Positions 46,420 through 57,945 of a stretch of 64,000 nucleotides of DNA are shown here, one piece after another; position 1 is the stretch's first letter, and the number at the start of each line of letters is the position of its first letter. A program made the position numbers and the translations under genes. Source of the DNA: Hyalangium versicolor (GTDB lineage: Bacteria; Myxococcota; Myxococcia; Myxococcales; Myxococcaceae). The stretch covers positions 248,001 through 312,000 of the forward strand of contig NZ_JAHXBF010000007.1 of the NCBI RefSeq assembly GCF_020103695.1, written 5' to 3'. The notes under the pieces were generated by a model. That model was not told the origin of the DNA and did not search any database. It saw nothing but the letters and a program-made list of their open reading frames with translations.

Positions 46420-47929
46420 TGGTTTAGTGAGCCCACGAAAGGGGAGGCCCACAGGCTCACAACCGTTTCATGGCAGAAGACCTCATGGCGTCCGGCGCCA
46501 ACGACCGGGAGCGGATTTCCCCTCGGTCACCCCGCCCCAGACAGTGGACTCCCGAGGAGAAGCTGCGGCTCCTCGGCAGCTCCCTCAGCCTCACCGGAAC
46601 TGAACTGCGGAGGCTCCTGCGGGACCATGGCCTCCGGGCCGAGCAGCTGAGAGGCTGGCGGGAAGCCGCACTCCAGGCGTTGAAGGAGCCCGTCCCCGCC
46701 CCAGGCCCCAAGCGGAAGCAAGAGATTCAAGTCCAAGTCCTGAGCAGGGACCTGGAGCAACAGAAGACAGCCCTGGCGGAATCCCGGGCACTGCTGGCGC
46801 TCTCCTGGAGACGGGAGGGGTTGAGGCTGGGAGGCCGAGGCCGTTTCCACCCCAGCGCCACGCGCCGCACCGCGCTCGCCCTCGCCCAGGAAGCCACCAC
46901 CGCCGGCGCGCGGCTGCGGACCACCTGCGAAACCATGGGCCTGTCCACGCGGACGCTCCAGAGATGGAGGAAAGCCGCCTCCCTGGAGGATGGACGCACC
47001 CAACAGCGCCGTGTGCCCGCCAACCGGCTCTCTCCGGCAGAGCAACTGACGGCCCTGGCGCTCGCGGCCGCCGAGCCGTACCACGGCCTCCCTCCCCGCC
47101 AACTCGTGGCGCGGCTGGCGGACCAGGGCGTGTACATCGCCTCGGAGTCGACGTTCTACCGGCTTCGGCGAGCCCATGCGCACCCGACCCACCTCCCCCC
47201 GCGGAGGCCCATGCCACGGCTGCCCTGGGTGGAGCATGTCGCGGTGTCGCCCAACCAGCTCTGGAGCTGGGACATCACCTACCTGAAGGGCGCCGTGCGA
47301 GGGGAGTACTACTTCCTCTACCTCGTCCTCGACGTCTTCAGCCGCCGCATCATGGGCTGGCAGGTGTCCTTGGAGGAGTCGATGGAACTCGCCTCCCGGC
47401 TGATCCTTCGGAGCTGCGAGGAGAATGGCATCCGCCCGGAAGGGCTTGTCCTGCACTCCGACAATGGGGCGCCCATGCGAGGAGCCACGATGCTGGCCAC
47501 CCTCCGGAGGCTGGGCATCATCCCCTCCTTCAGCCGGCCCCGGGTGAGCACCGACAATCCCTTCTCTGAAGCACTCTTCCGCACCCTCAAACACCGGCCC
47601 ACCTACCCTCAGCGGGCATTCAGTTCACCCGAGGCTGCATGCGCCTGGGTGACTCGGTTCGTCGCCTGGTACAACCGCGAACACCTTCACAGCGGCATCA
47701 GCTTCGTCACACCGGATGATCGCTATCATGGCCGTGAGGGGGCGTTGCTCGCACAGCGCCGCAGCGTCTACGAGCGCGCCCAGCGCAACTGCCCCGCACG
47801 CTGGACACGGCACGTGCGCGACTGGGCCCCCGCAGGGCCGGTCCGGCTCCGCGCCATGCCTCCCCAATTCGCTCCCTCGCTCTGTCCCCGGGCAGACGGA
47901 GCTAACACCGAGCGACAACTCAGTTGACA
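46420..47929 (+). mobile_element. IS3-family insertion sequence, ends approximate
   Basis: The transposase gene fills nearly the whole 1.5-kb element. Candidate ends start with TG (46420, TGGTTTAGTGAGCC) and finish with CA (47928-47929), where the inner strand reads TGTCAACTGAGTTGTCG. The two share only TG and a TGAG block, and no target duplication was found, so the borders are provisional. It separates the protease from the biosynthetic cluster. Confidence 0.5.
46470..47927 (+). CDS. IS3-family transposase, single-frame
   Basis: This 485-residue DDE transposase holds both halves that IS3 elements usually split. Residues 25-75 have a helix-turn-helix like OrfA (WTPEEKLRLLGSSLSLTG, LRAEQLRGWREAALQ), followed by a short coiled stretch. 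Residues 115-440 hold the OrfB-like integrase core with a second HTH (GLSTRTLQRWRKA). The catalytic residues are visible: Asp in WSWDITYL, Asp in LHSDNGAP and Glu in NPFSEALFRTLKH, with 35 residues between the last two, the DD35E spacing. No frameshift window is needed, unlike most family members. The gene looks intact and might be active. No other copy is in the window. Confidence 0.9.
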   Translation: MAEDLMASGANDRERISPRSPRPRQWTPEEKLRLLGSSLSLTGTELRRLLRDHGLRAEQLRGWREAALQALKEPVPAPGPKRKQEIQVQVLSRDLEQQKTALAESRALLALSWRREGLRLGGRGRFHPSATRRTALALAQEATTAGARLRTTCETMGLSTRTLQRWRKAASLEDGRTQQRRVPANRLSPAEQLTALALAAAEPYHGLPPRQLVARLADQGVYIASESTFYRLRRAHAHPTHLPPRRPMPRLPWVEHVAVSPNQLWSWDITYLKGAVRGEYYFLYLVLDVFSRRIMGWQVSLEESMELASRLILRSCEENGIRPEGLVLHSDNGAPMRGATMLATLRRLGIIPSFSRPRVSTDNPFSEALFRTLKHRPTYPQRAFSSPEAACAWVTRFVAWYNREHLHSGISFVTPDDRYHGREGALLAQRRSVYERAQRNCPARWTRHVRDWAPAGPVRLRAMPPQFAPSLCPRADGANTERQLS

Positions 47930-48163
47930 CTCACCGCTGACTGACAAGCCGTTGCTCCGCCACCTCTGCGGGAGCACCGCGCAATCCCATACCGCCTGCT
48001 TCCCGTTGGCCGTGCCAGCATGGTTGTCGCCGCCGGGGAAGGCGCTCCGCCCAGGCTCACCCGGCCATCAATCAATGCACGTCCAGGGGGTGGAACGTGA
48101 ACACCTCGGCAGGCCTTGGTGCCGCGAGGTCTTCCTCCACACCCCGTGCTGGAGGAGAAAGCA

Positions 48164-49342
48164 GTGCGCGACACCGATGTCCGCCAGGACCTGCAACGGT
48201 TCCCCGGCTTCACCCAGCCCTTCTGGACGTGGCTCACGGGCAAGGCGCTCCCAGGCCAACGTCCGCTCATGGCTTCGGGCCCGTGGAGCTACCTCGCCAG
48301 CACCCTCCTGACGTTCGCCGCGGGCTTCGCCCTGAGCGCGTGGAGCGTGCTGCGCTCACCGCCATGGCAGGTGCTCGGGGTGGTGTTGGGCTGGGCCCTG
48401 ACGCTCAATGGCGCCCGCAACATGGCCCTCGTCCTGGTGCACCAGTGCGGCCACTTCCGGTTCACGAAGAACCCGAAGGTGGACCGCTTCGTGGGCGAGT
48501 GTCTCTCGACGCTGTTGTTCTCGCAGGATCTGGAGAGCTACCGGTGGGATCACGCGCACCTCCACCATGGCGCGAAGACCTTCACCACCGAGCAGGATCC
48601 GGTCCTCACCTTCATCCGCCGCTTCGGCTTCCGTGAGGGAATGACGCGGCGCCAGCTCTGGCTGCACACGTTCAAGACGCTGTTCTCGCCGTACTTCCAC
48701 GGCAGCTACCTGCTGTCGCGCTTCAGGTACAACCTGTTCAAGACGCGGGGCTGGCGACGGCTGGGCGCGTGGACCCACGTGGCCCTGTGGGTGGCGCTCA
48801 TGCTGCTCGTGCAGGGGATGTGGAAGGCCTGGCTGTTGGGCTTCGCGGTGCCGGTCTTCTTCTTCTACCACCAGAGCGCCTTCCTGGAGCTGCTGACCGA
48901 GCACGCGTGGTTCATCCCCAAGGCCAGCTCCGAGTCCGTGCGCGATCATCTGGCCACCCGCTGCTGGGGCCGCTTCTGCGCCAGCCCGCTGCCGCCTCGG
49001 GGGCTCCCCATCCACCGCTGGCTGTACCAGTGGAGCCAGTGGTGGCTGGCGATGGCCGTGTACCACCTCCCCATGCGCTTCCTCGTGCTGGTGGGAGACG
49101 CGCCCCATCACGACTTCCACCACCGCCACCCCGGAACGCTGGACTGGCCGGACTCCGCGTACGCGCGCCAGTCCGACATCGACTCGGGGCACCGCGGCTG
49201 GCCTGCCTATTGGGACATCTGGGGGTTCCACGTCGCGGTCAACTACGTCTTCGACGCGCTGTCAGGGATGCCGATGCTCCCGGGCGGCCAGCCCGTCACA
49301 CCACACGCACCCGTCCCGGTCACGGAAGGCTCCAGTTCCTAA
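48164..49342 (+). CDS. Membrane fatty acid desaturase-family diiron enzyme
   Basis: This is a 392-residue integral membrane oxidase with the three His boxes that bind two irons: HQCGH (93-97), HAHLHH (130-135) and HDFHHRH near residue 320. Hydrophobic segments lie at about 45-62, 68-88, 205-225 and 230-250. Its substrate may be an acyl chain, or a smaller molecule since relatives hydroxylate or desaturate other compounds. The GTG at 48164 is chosen because GGAGGAG lies six bases upstream. It is the first gene of the 12-gene plus-strand cluster; the next gene starts 22 bases later. The 236 bases before it hold no gene and probably the cluster promoter. No lipid-synthesis gene is nearby. Confidence 0.85.
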   Translation: MRDTDVRQDLQRFPGFTQPFWTWLTGKALPGQRPLMASGPWSYLASTLLTFAAGFALSAWSVLRSPPWQVLGVVLGWALTLNGARNMALVLVHQCGHFRFTKNPKVDRFVGECLSTLLFSQDLESYRWDHAHLHHGAKTFTTEQDPVLTFIRRFGFREGMTRRQLWLHTFKTLFSPYFHGSYLLSRFRYNLFKTRGWRRLGAWTHVALWVALMLLVQGMWKAWLLGFAVPVFFFYHQSAFLELLTEHAWFIPKASSESVRDHLATRCWGRFCASPLPPRGLPIHRWLYQWSQWWLAMAVYHLPMRFLVLVGDAPHHDFHHRHPGTLDWPDSAYARQSDIDSGHRGWPAYWDIWGFHVAVNYVFDALSGMPMLPGGQPVTPHAPVPVTEGSSS

Positions 49343-49364
49343 GCGTCGTCCAAGGGAGAATTGC

Positions 49365-49847
49365 ATGTCTGGCCTCACAACGATCGATCCCCCATCTCAG
49401 ACGGAACGCAACAAGGTCATCCTGGGCGTCGCCGCCAGCGACTCCCATGTCGTCGCCAACTACCTCATCGCCCACTACCTTCGAGAGAATGGCTTCGAGG
49501 TGATCAACCTCGGCGTGTGCACGCCGGTGTCTGACTTCATGCGCGCCTATGACGAGCACCGGGACGCGCTGGCCATTGCCATCGGCAGCATGAACGGGCA
49601 CGCCCTGGAGGATCTGCGCGAGCTCGAGCTGCTCAAGCAACGGCACCAGATCCGCTGCCCGGTCATCCTGGGCGGGAACCTGTCCGTGGGGAGCAAGAAG
49701 CGCGACACCCTCGAGGCCGAGTTCAGGGAGATTGGCGTATCGATGATCCTGGAGTCGCCCGAGCAGCTTCTCCAGGAGCTGGAGACCTTGCGCAGCCAAC
49801 GCATGAGCACCTCCCTCACGCGCACCGTCACCGGGGTGCACCGATGA
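49365..49847 (+). CDS. glmS: Glutamate mutase B12-binding subunit S
   Basis: This 160-residue subunit binds adenosylcobalamin. Together with the large subunit it rearranges L-glutamate into (2S,3S)-3-methylaspartate. The B12 signature is seen as DSHVVA (Asp26, His28, with Ala31 where Gly is usual), IGSMNGH (the SxL site) and [10 protein letters not shown]. His28 should be the lower axial ligand of cobalt. The start at 49365 has AAGGGAGA before it. It overlaps the semialdehyde dehydrogenase gene by 4 bases, although the large-subunit gene lies two genes further on (52030). Unlike in clostridial glutamate fermentation, the flanking genes are biosynthetic. Confidence 0.88.
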   Translation: MSGLTTIDPPSQTERNKVILGVAASDSHVVANYLIAHYLRENGFEVINLGVCTPVSDFMRAYDEHRDALAIAIGSMNGHALEDLRELELLKQRHQIRCPVILGGNLSVGSKKRDTLEAEFREIGVSMILESPEQLLQELETLRSQRMSTSLTRTVTGVHR

Positions 49848-50875
49848 GCTGGGCGGACCTGAACGTCGCCATCGTCGGAGCGACCGGGGCGGTCGGAGAG
49901 ACGCTGCTGAGCCTTATCGAAGAGCGGAACCTCCAGATGAGGCGCCTGGACCTGATCGCCTCGGAGCGCTCGGCGGGGCGTACGCGCTCGTTCCGTGGCC
50001 AGCAGTACCGGGTGCATGACCTCGCGCACTTCGACTTCTCGGATGTGGACATCGCCTTCTTCTCGGCGGGCACGTCCATCAGCCAGCAGTGGGCTCGAAA
50101 GGCGGCACAGCAGGGGGCGCTCGTCATCGACAACACGAACGCCTTCCGCATGGACGCAGACTCTCCGCTGGCGGTCCCCCAGGTGAACGGGGATCTGCTG
50201 GGGACCCGGCCCCGCAGCGGCATCATCGCCAACCCCAACTGCTCCACCATCCCCATCGTGCGCCTGATCGCGCCGCTGGACCGCCACTTCCACGTGCGCA
50301 AGCTCATCGTCAGCACCTACCAGGCGGCCTCTGGCGCCGGGCTGACGGGCATGGAGGATCTGCGGATCGACGCGCGTCAGACGCTCTCGGGTGCCCAGGA
50401 AGCGCCTCACGCTGGGCGCTTCAAGGTCCCCCTCGCCTTCAACGTCATCCCCAGCATCGATAGCATGCTCGACACCGGCTTCACGCTGGAGGAGCAGAAG
50501 GTCGTCCAGGAGTCGCGGAAGATCCTCCGCCGCCCGGACCTGCAGGTCAGTGCCACGGCGGTGCGTGTCCCTGTGCTCAACTGCCACTCGGCGGCGGTGT
50601 ACTTCGAGTGCGAGGCGCCCCTGGATCGCCAGCGCATGCTCGCGCTGCTGCGCGATGCCCCGGAGGTCACCGTCTACGACGGCCAGGGAAACACGCCGTT
50701 CCCCACGCCCCGGTTCATGGGGAACGCCAACCACGTCCACGTCGGGAGGATCCGCACCGTGCCGGACATGCCGGAATCCGGTTGGTTCTGGGTCGTCTCG
50801 GACAACCTCCGCATCGGCGCCGCGCTCAATGCCATGCAGGTCGCCGAGCAGGTAGTCGCCAAGGGAGTCTGCTGA
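49844..50875 (+). CDS. Aspartate-semialdehyde dehydrogenase-family enzyme
   Basis: This 343-residue NADPH-dependent enzyme reduces an aspartyl-4-phosphate to the semialdehyde. The nucleotide-binding loop VGATGAVG is at 11-18, the catalytic Cys133 sits in ANPNCSTI, and the base His248 sits in RVPVLNCHS. Most family members read RVPVxxGHS, so Cys247 replaces the usual Gly. The substrate here may be the 3-methyl form, since a glutamate mutase is encoded around it. The start overlaps the GlmS stop (ATGA), and the aspartokinase begins four bases after its stop. It is likely a specialised copy, not the housekeeping enzyme; this is inference from context. Confidence 0.88.
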   Translation: MSWADLNVAIVGATGAVGETLLSLIEERNLQMRRLDLIASERSAGRTRSFRGQQYRVHDLAHFDFSDVDIAFFSAGTSISQQWARKAAQQGALVIDNTNAFRMDADSPLAVPQVNGDLLGTRPRSGIIANPNCSTIPIVRLIAPLDRHFHVRKLIVSTYQAASGAGLTGMEDLRIDARQTLSGAQEAPHAGRFKVPLAFNVIPSIDSMLDTGFTLEEQKVVQESRKILRRPDLQVSATAVRVPVLNCHSAAVYFECEAPLDRQRMLALLRDAPEVTVYDGQGNTPFPTPRFMGNANHVHVGRIRTVPDMPESGWFWVVSDNLRIGAALNAMQVAEQVVAKGVC

Positions 50876-50878
50876 ATC

Positions 50879-52033
50879 ATGCGTATCCGAGTCCTGAAGT
50901 TTGGGGGTTCCTCCTTCCTGGAGATGGAGGACTACCGGCGCATCGCTGTCCATCTCAAGGAGCGGCTGGCCCGGGATGCGGAGAAGATCGTCATCGTCGC
51001 CAGTGCGATGGCGGGGCTCACGGAACGACTCCGGGGCCTGGCGCAGACACTGACGCCGACGCCCTCTCCCGAGGCTTCGGACGCGCTCCTGCCTCTGGCG
51101 GACACTTTGGGCGCCGGGTTGCTGCGCGTCGCCGCGGAGGCGGCGGGCCTGCGGGCCTCATCCCTCAATGGCTTCCAGCTCGGGGTGCGCACGGACGACA
51201 ACTTCACGCGCGCCCGCATTCAGCAGGTGGATGCGCTGCCCCTGCGCCGAGCCCTGGAGCAGGCGGATGTCGTCGTGGTCCCCGGAGGCCAGGCCGTGGA
51301 TGGCCAGGGCCGTCCCACCATGCTCGGCAAGAACAGCTCGGATCTGACGGCGGTCGTCGTGGCCGCCGCCCTGGGGCTGCGAGAGTGCGAGATCTACTCG
51401 GACGTGTGTGGCGTCTACACTGCGGACCCCAACCTCATTCGAGGCACGCGCCTCATCGAGCGCATCTCCTATGACGGCCTGATCGAGCTGTCTCGGAGCG
51501 GCGCCAAGGTCATGCACTACGGCGCGGTGGCCGAGGGAAAGCGGCACGGCGTCCTCATCGTCTGCCGTCTCAACCGTGAGGACTACCGGGTGGGGACGGT
51601 GATCGGCGATGGAGCGGAGCCGAGGGCCGTCGTGGTGGATGCCCGAAGCATCGTGCTCGAGCTGACGACGCCCACGGAGCGAGTGCGCGCGGATGCGCTG
51701 CTGCGCGCCGCCGAGGTCCCCCTGGTCCGGCTGGATGGCGAGTTCTCGCGCCGGCTCGTCGTCACCTGCGGCTTCTTCGACCCGGTGCACTTCCTCTCCC
51801 GGCACGGCATCGCGGCCGTGGCACAGGAGCAGCACCTCGTGAGCAGCTTCGAGCCGGGACAGCCGCCCCAGCGTGACATCGTAGGGAAGGCCAGCGCCAC
51901 GCTGCTGGGCCAGTCCCTGCACGACCGGATGTTCCCGCATCCCGCGGAGCAGCCCCACATCCCGGCGCAGCCACCCAGCGCTTCGGGCCTGCCAGAGCGC
52001 CTGCTCCCGCTCGCCCCCGGAGGCCGTTCGTGA
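50879..52033 (+). CDS. Divergent aspartokinase-like enzyme
   Basis: This 384-residue amino-acid-kinase family protein phosphorylates the side-chain carboxylate of aspartate or a relative. KFGGSS is at 7-12 and RTDDNF near 105 (usual aspartokinase blocks). The GRGGSD motif is changed to GKNSSD (150-155), while [12 protein letters not shown] and [12 protein letters not shown] are preserved. The C-terminal region after about 260 lacks recognisable tandem ACT domains, so lysine/threonine feedback seems absent. It lies between the semialdehyde dehydrogenase (4-base gap) and the large glutamate mutase gene (GTGA overlap). 3-Methylaspartate is the likely substrate by context, though plain aspartate cannot be excluded. 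Confidence 0.82.
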   Translation: MRIRVLKFGGSSFLEMEDYRRIAVHLKERLARDAEKIVIVASAMAGLTERLRGLAQTLTPTPSPEASDALLPLADTLGAGLLRVAAEAAGLRASSLNGFQLGVRTDDNFTRARIQQVDALPLRRALEQADVVVVPGGQAVDGQGRPTMLGKNSSDLTAVVVAAALGLRECEIYSDVCGVYTADPNLIRGTRLIERISYDGLIELSRSGAKVMHYGAVAEGKRHGVLIVCRLNREDYRVGTVIGDGAEPRAVVVDARSIVLELTTPTERVRADALLRAAEVPLVRLDGEFSRRLVVTCGFFDPVHFLSRHGIAAVAQEQHLVSSFEPGQPPQRDIVGKASATLLGQSLHDRMFPHPAEQPHIPAQPPSASGLPERLLPLAPGGRS

Positions 52034-53427
52034 GCTCGCGCGAGCCTCCTCCCCAGGAGGTGCTCCCCACCGATCTTCCTGGCACCCAGGAGATCGTCCA
52101 CTACGTCCGCGCGCTGGGAAAGCCGACCGTCAGGGACGTGCTGCGAAGCGCGGACGCAAACCAGCAGCTCCTCGTCCAACCGCGCTGTGGCGTGGGCGCG
52201 CACGAGGCCATGAAGCGGCTGCTCCTGCAATTGGAGGAGCGGGCGCAGCCGGAAATCCTCACCCTGACGATCGACTCCTACACGCGGCTGCGTCGCTTCG
52301 ACATGGCCCGTCACCTGATCGAAGCGGGCCCGAGCCAGCTCAACGGCTACCCACTGGTGGGGCACGGCTGGCGGCGAGGCCGAGAGCTCAACGAAGCAGT
52401 GAAGGCCCCGCTCCAGGTCCGTCATGGCTCGCCGGATCCACGAGATCTCTTCCAGGTGGCGATCTCCTCGGGCATCACCGCCTTCGAGGGAGGAGGCATC
52501 TGCTACAACCTCCCATACTGCAAGGACGTCCCGCTAGAGCACTCCCTGCGCTGCTGGCAGGAGGTGGAGCAAGCCTGCGGAGACCTGGCCAGGGCAGGCC
52601 TCTTCGTGGACCGGGAACTGTTCGGAACGCTCACGGCCGTGCTCATTCCACCCTCCATCGGCCTCTCCATGACGCTGCTGGAGGCAATCATCGCGGCGCG
52701 TGCGGGCGTGCGCTGCATCTCCATTGCCTGCTGCCAGGGTGGAAACCTCATCCAGGACGTCGCGGCGCTGCGCACCATCCGGCGCATGGCTGCGCGGTAC
52801 CTGCCGCCGAACGTCGAGGTCTACCCCGTCTTCCACGAGTGGATGGGCCCGTTCTCTCCGAGCCGGCGCACCGCGGACGCGACCATCTTCTACGGCGCGC
52901 TCACTGCTTGGAAAGGCAGGGCCACCAAGCTGATCAACAAGACCTACGAGGAGGCGCTGGGCATCCCCACCGTGGAGGCCAACGCCACCGGCATCTGGAC
53001 GGCGCGCTCCGCCACCTCGAACATCTTCGACTTCATCCACCTGCCGGAGCACGAGGTGGAGGAAGAGATGGAGGCCATCCTCACCGAGGTGGACGAGATC
53101 GTCGCGCCCGTGCTGGACGCCGCGGATCCCATCCCGGCGATCGCTCGAGCCTTCGCGGAAGGGCTGCTCGACATTCCCTTCAGCGCCAGCCGCCATGCCC
53201 GCTCCGAGGTCCTCCCCATGCGGGACGCATCCGGCGCCATCCGCTTCTACCGGAGCGGCGCCCTGGGCTTCAGTGAGAAGACGAAACGCCGCAACGCGGC
53301 CCTCCTCTCCACGGTCACCCGCTCCGAGCAGTTCAACGTGTTCCACAAGCTCCGCGGCGACATCATGTTGTTCAGCGACAGGGAGAGCCCCACAGCTCCT
53401 CCGTCCCCGCTCAGGCTCGTGAGCTGA
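52030..53427 (+). CDS. glmE: Glutamate mutase large subunit E
   Basis: This 465-residue catalytic TIM-barrel subunit works with the B12 subunit to convert L-glutamate to 3-methylaspartate. Characteristic blocks are present: [43 protein letters not shown] near 156-175, [18 protein letters not shown] and [13 protein letters not shown]. The start is GTG at 52030, overlapping the aspartokinase stop. A 54-base gap separates it from the N-monooxygenase gene. Use of this enzyme in secondary metabolism is known, for example in friulimicin and vicenistatin building blocks; here it supplies the first carbon skeleton of the cluster. Confidence 0.9.
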   Translation: MSSREPPPQEVLPTDLPGTQEIVHYVRALGKPTVRDVLRSADANQQLLVQPRCGVGAHEAMKRLLLQLEERAQPEILTLTIDSYTRLRRFDMARHLIEAGPSQLNGYPLVGHGWRRGRELNEAVKAPLQVRHGSPDPRDLFQVAISSGITAFEGGGICYNLPYCKDVPLEHSLRCWQEVEQACGDLARAGLFVDRELFGTLTAVLIPPSIGLSMTLLEAIIAARAGVRCISIACCQGGNLIQDVAALRTIRRMAARYLPPNVEVYPVFHEWMGPFSPSRRTADATIFYGALTAWKGRATKLINKTYEEALGIPTVEANATGIWTARSATSNIFDFIHLPEHEVEEEMEAILTEVDEIVAPVLDAADPIPAIARAFAEGLLDIPFSASRHARSEVLPMRDASGAIRFYRSGALGFSEKTKRRNAALLSTVTRSEQFNVFHKLRGDIMLFSDRESPTAPPSPLRLVS

Positions 53428-53481
53428 TCCCGCCGCGGCCGGCTCGAGCATTCCCGATCACTCATCGCACCAGGACACCCC

Positions 53482-54829
<1,348 letters not shown>

Positions 54830-54837
<8 letters not shown>

Positions 54838-56254
54838 GCGGGAACACGCTGAGAGAAGGGAGCCCTCGCTCCAACTGCCCAGGGATGGCCGGCCCGTCCT
54901 GCGCACCTCCATCCCTGGCCCGCGCTCCGCCGAGCTGCTGGAGCGCCAGGCCACCCATGAGTCGAACGCGCGCACCTATCCCCGCAAGATGAAGCTCGCG
55001 GCGCGGCGCGGCCAGGGAGCCTACGTCGAGGATCTCGATGGCAACCTCTTCATCGATTTCCTGAGCGGAGCGGGAGCACTGGCGCTCGGCCACAACCACC
55101 CGGAGCTGGCCGACGCCGTCCGCCAGCAGCTCGAGCAGGGCACCCACATGCTCGACTTCCCCACGCCCATCAAGGATGCCTTCACCCAGGAGCTCCTGGG
55201 GATGCTGCCCAAGCCTCTCCAGGACCGGATGAAGATCCAGTTCTGCGGTCCCGCGGGGGCGGACGCGGTGGATGCGGCCATCAAGCTGTGCAAGACAGCC
55301 ACCGGGCGAGGCGACGTCATCAGCTTCCACGGAGGCTTCCACGGGAGCACCCAGAGCACCCTCGCTCTCACCGGCCTGCGGCCGCCCAAGGAGCACCTGG
55401 GCAACATCATGCCCGGCGTCCACTTCTTCCCCTACGCGTACTGCTTCCGCTGCCCCATGTCGCTGCGGCCGGAGTCCTGCTCCACCAACTGCGCGCAGTA
55501 CCTGGAGAAGGTCCTGGATGATGAGAACGGAGGGGTCCGCACTCCCGCCGCCGTCATCATGGAAGTGCTCCAGGGAGAAGGCGGCGTCATCCCTCCCCAC
55601 CCGCGCTTCGTCCAGGAGGTCCGGCGCATCACCCGGGAGCGAGGCATTCCTCTCATCATCGATGAGATCCAGAGTGGCTGCGGCCGTACGGGACGCTGGC
55701 TGGCCTTCGAGCACTTCGGCATCGAACCGGACGTCATCGTCCTGTCCAAGGCCCTGGGCGGATTGGGAATGCCCATCGCCGTCATTCTCTACGATCGCAA
55801 GCTGGATGTCTGGAAGCCGGGGGCGCACACAGGCACCTTCCGCGGCAATCAGCTCGCATTCGCGGCGAGCGTGGCGATGATGAAGATCATCCGGCGCGAT
55901 GGGATCCTGGAGCACGCCACTCGCGAAGGGCACTACATCCGGGAACGGTTGGAGCAGGTCCGTGCGCATCTGCCCATCATCGGAGACATCCGCGGGCTCG
56001 GCCTGATGCTGGGCGTGGAGCTCATCGATCCCAAGACGGGGCGAGGAGATCCCATCATGGCAGGCAGGGTGCAGGAGCAGCTCTTGCGGCGGGGCTTGCT
56101 GATGGAATTGGGAGGCCGCGAGGATTGTGTGCTGCGGTTCTTGCCGCCCATCAACGTCGAGCGCATCACCGTGGATGCGGCCTTGGACATCATCATAGAT
56201 TCACTGCGTGGGTGCGCCGGGAGTCACGCGGCTCCCCGGGCCTCGGAGGCATAA
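54830..56254 (+). CDS. Diaminobutyrate--2-oxoglutarate transaminase-like
   Basis: This 474-residue class III PLP transaminase is close to the enzymes that aminate aspartate-4-semialdehyde (DABA transaminase, EctB). The substrate block [20 protein letters not shown], the PLP contacts (Asp278 in IIDEIQSG, Lys307 in VLSKALGG) and GTFRGNQ are all there. The Cys-rich insertion [18 protein letters not shown] near 204-221 is also seen in DABA transaminases. Its start overlaps the N-monooxygenase end and its stop shares one base (TAATG) with the EamA transporter start. It would produce 2,4-diaminobutyrate, or the 3-methyl form if the semialdehyde dehydrogenase works on 3-methylaspartyl phosphate. Confidence 0.88.
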
Positions 56255-57195
56255 TGTCGAGCAGTCGCTGGTTGGCTTACTTTCAATGCACCCTGGCCAT
56301 GGCCATGGGAGGGGCCGTGGTCGTGGCGGGGAAGTTCCTCACGCACGCCTTCCCGGTGTTCCTCGCGGCGGGACTGCGGCTCGCCATGGCGGTTCCCGTC
56401 CTCATCGCGCTGGTGCTGCTGCGCGAGGGACGCATGCCCAAATTGACGAAGAGGGAGGCCCTGGCGCTCTTCGTCTGCGGGTTCGGGGGCATCTTCATGT
56501 TCACCGTCTTCCTGCTCTTCGGGCTGCGCTACACGACCGCCGCCGAGAGCGGGATCATCACCAGCACCGTCCCCATCTTCACCGCGCTCATCTCCGTCCT
56601 CTACTTGAAGGAGCGGCTCAACTCGTGGGGAGGTCTGGCCGTGGTGCTCACCATGGTGGGCATCCTGGCGATCAACCTCTCCGGCGGAGACGCGACGGGC
56701 CGCGGCCCCAACCCTCTGCTCGGCAATGCCCTCATCTTCGGCTGCGTCGTGGGCGAGGCCCTCTTCACCATCTCCGCCAAGATGGTCACGGCCCGGATCA
56801 GCCCCCTGGCCACCGCAGCATATGTGAACCTCTTCGCTCTGGTGACGTTCCTGCCCTTCGCCCTCTACCAGATGGTGAGCTTTGACTTCACCACGCCAGA
56901 GTGGCCCAACTGGTCCGCCCTGGTGTTCATGGGATTGGGCATCTCCGTGCTCCAGTTCATGATCTGGTTCGCGGGCGTCTCGAAGGTGCCCGGCAGCGTG
57001 GCCGCGGTGTTCACGGGAGTGATGCCCGTAAGCGCCGTGCTGCTCTCCTACGCGGTGGGCGGCGAGCACTTCAACTGGTCACACCTGATAGGGATGACAT
57101 GCGTGGTGGGCTCCATCCTCTGCGTGACCCGGGGAGCCACGACCTCCGAGCCTGCATCTCGGCAGGCGCCCGCCGAGAGCCCAGGAGTCTCCTGA
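56254..57195 (+). CDS. EamA/DMT-family transporter, likely exporter
   Basis: This 313-residue membrane protein has ten hydrophobic segments in two homologous halves (for example [58 protein letters not shown]). It has the family's usual [16 protein letters not shown] and [14 protein letters not shown] pairs, with acidic residues near the ends of these helices. Family members export amino acids and metabolites. The ATG at 56254 shares a base with the transaminase stop and has GGAGG five bases upstream, so expression is tightly coupled. It probably secretes the cluster product or protects the cell from it; this is inference from position. Confidence 0.85.
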   Translation: MSSSRWLAYFQCTLAMAMGGAVVVAGKFLTHAFPVFLAAGLRLAMAVPVLIALVLLREGRMPKLTKREALALFVCGFGGIFMFTVFLLFGLRYTTAAESGIITSTVPIFTALISVLYLKERLNSWGGLAVVLTMVGILAINLSGGDATGRGPNPLLGNALIFGCVVGEALFTISAKMVTARISPLATAAYVNLFALVTFLPFALYQMVSFDFTTPEWPNWSALVFMGLGISVLQFMIWFAGVSKVPGSVAAVFTGVMPVSAVLLSYAVGGEHFNWSHLIGMTCVVGSILCVTRGATTSEPASRQAPAESPGVS

Positions 57196-57285
57196 AGCGG
57201 CTGTACTCCCTCTTCGACATCGCTAAAGTCGATGCGTTCCACGGCATCTGGGCTACTGCCCATGCACGAAGAGGGAAGCCATCTC

Positions 57286-57945
57286 ATGAAGCGCTTCATC
57301 GAACTGAACCACCCCATCCAGGATGGAATGACCCCCTACCCCGGGCTCTCCAGCCCCAAGGTCAAGGCCATCGTCGACCACGCCGCTTCACGCCCCCGAT
57401 ACCAGAACCGATCGGAGTTCTATCTGGGCAGGCTGGAAATGGACTGCAACACAGGCACGTACCTGGACAGCCCTTTCCATCGGTATCCAGACACGCAGGA
57501 TATCGGAAACATTCCGCTGGAGCAGGTCGCGGGGCTGCCAGGGCATGTGGTGTCCGCGGAGATGAGTGCTTCTCGCTCCGTCAACCCACAGCTCCCCGAG
57601 GGGGATCTGCGCGGCCGCGCCATCCTTGTGAAGACCTCCTGGGATGAGCGGTGGGCCACGGAGCGGTACTACGAGCCAGGTCCTTTCCTGGCCCCTGAGT
57701 TCGTGGACCGCATCCTGCAGGCGCGCCCGGCCCTGGTGGGCGTGGACTGCTGGAACGTGGACGACACCCAGGATCCCGCCAGGCCTGTTCACACCCGGCT
57801 GCTCGCCGCGGGCATTCTCATCGTCGAGCACCTCTGCAATCTCCAATCCCTGCCACCGGATGGGTTCCGCTTCTACGCTGTTCCCTTACGTGTCGTGGGA
57901 GCTGCCACCATGCCGGTTCGAGCCTTCGCCGAACACGACGTATGA
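57286..57945 (+). CDS. Cyclase/kynurenine formamidase-fold hydrolase with altered motif
   Basis: This is a 219-residue protein of the PF04199 cyclase family, whose members hydrolyse N-formyl amides or close rings using metal ions. The usual HxGTHxDxPxH motif reads NTGTYLDSPFH: Asn55 and Tyr59 replace two metal-ligand His, while Asp61 and His65 remain. Other family features are present (VGVDCWNVDD, ILIVEHLCNL, RVVGAATMPVRAFA). The ATG at 57286 is preferred because GAGGGAAG lies about nine bases upstream; an ATG at 57262 is possible. It follows the EamA gene by 90 bases. A changed active site implies an altered reaction, perhaps a cyclisation or amide hydrolysis in the pathway. Confidence 0.8.
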   Translation: MKRFIELNHPIQDGMTPYPGLSSPKVKAIVDHAASRPRYQNRSEFYLGRLEMDCNTGTYLDSPFHRYPDTQDIGNIPLEQVAGLPGHVVSAEMSASRSVNPQLPEGDLRGRAILVKTSWDERWATERYYEPGPFLAPEFVDRILQARPALVGVDCWNVDDTQDPARPVHTRLLAAGILIVEHLCNLQSLPPDGFRFYAVPLRVVGAATMPVRAFAEHDV

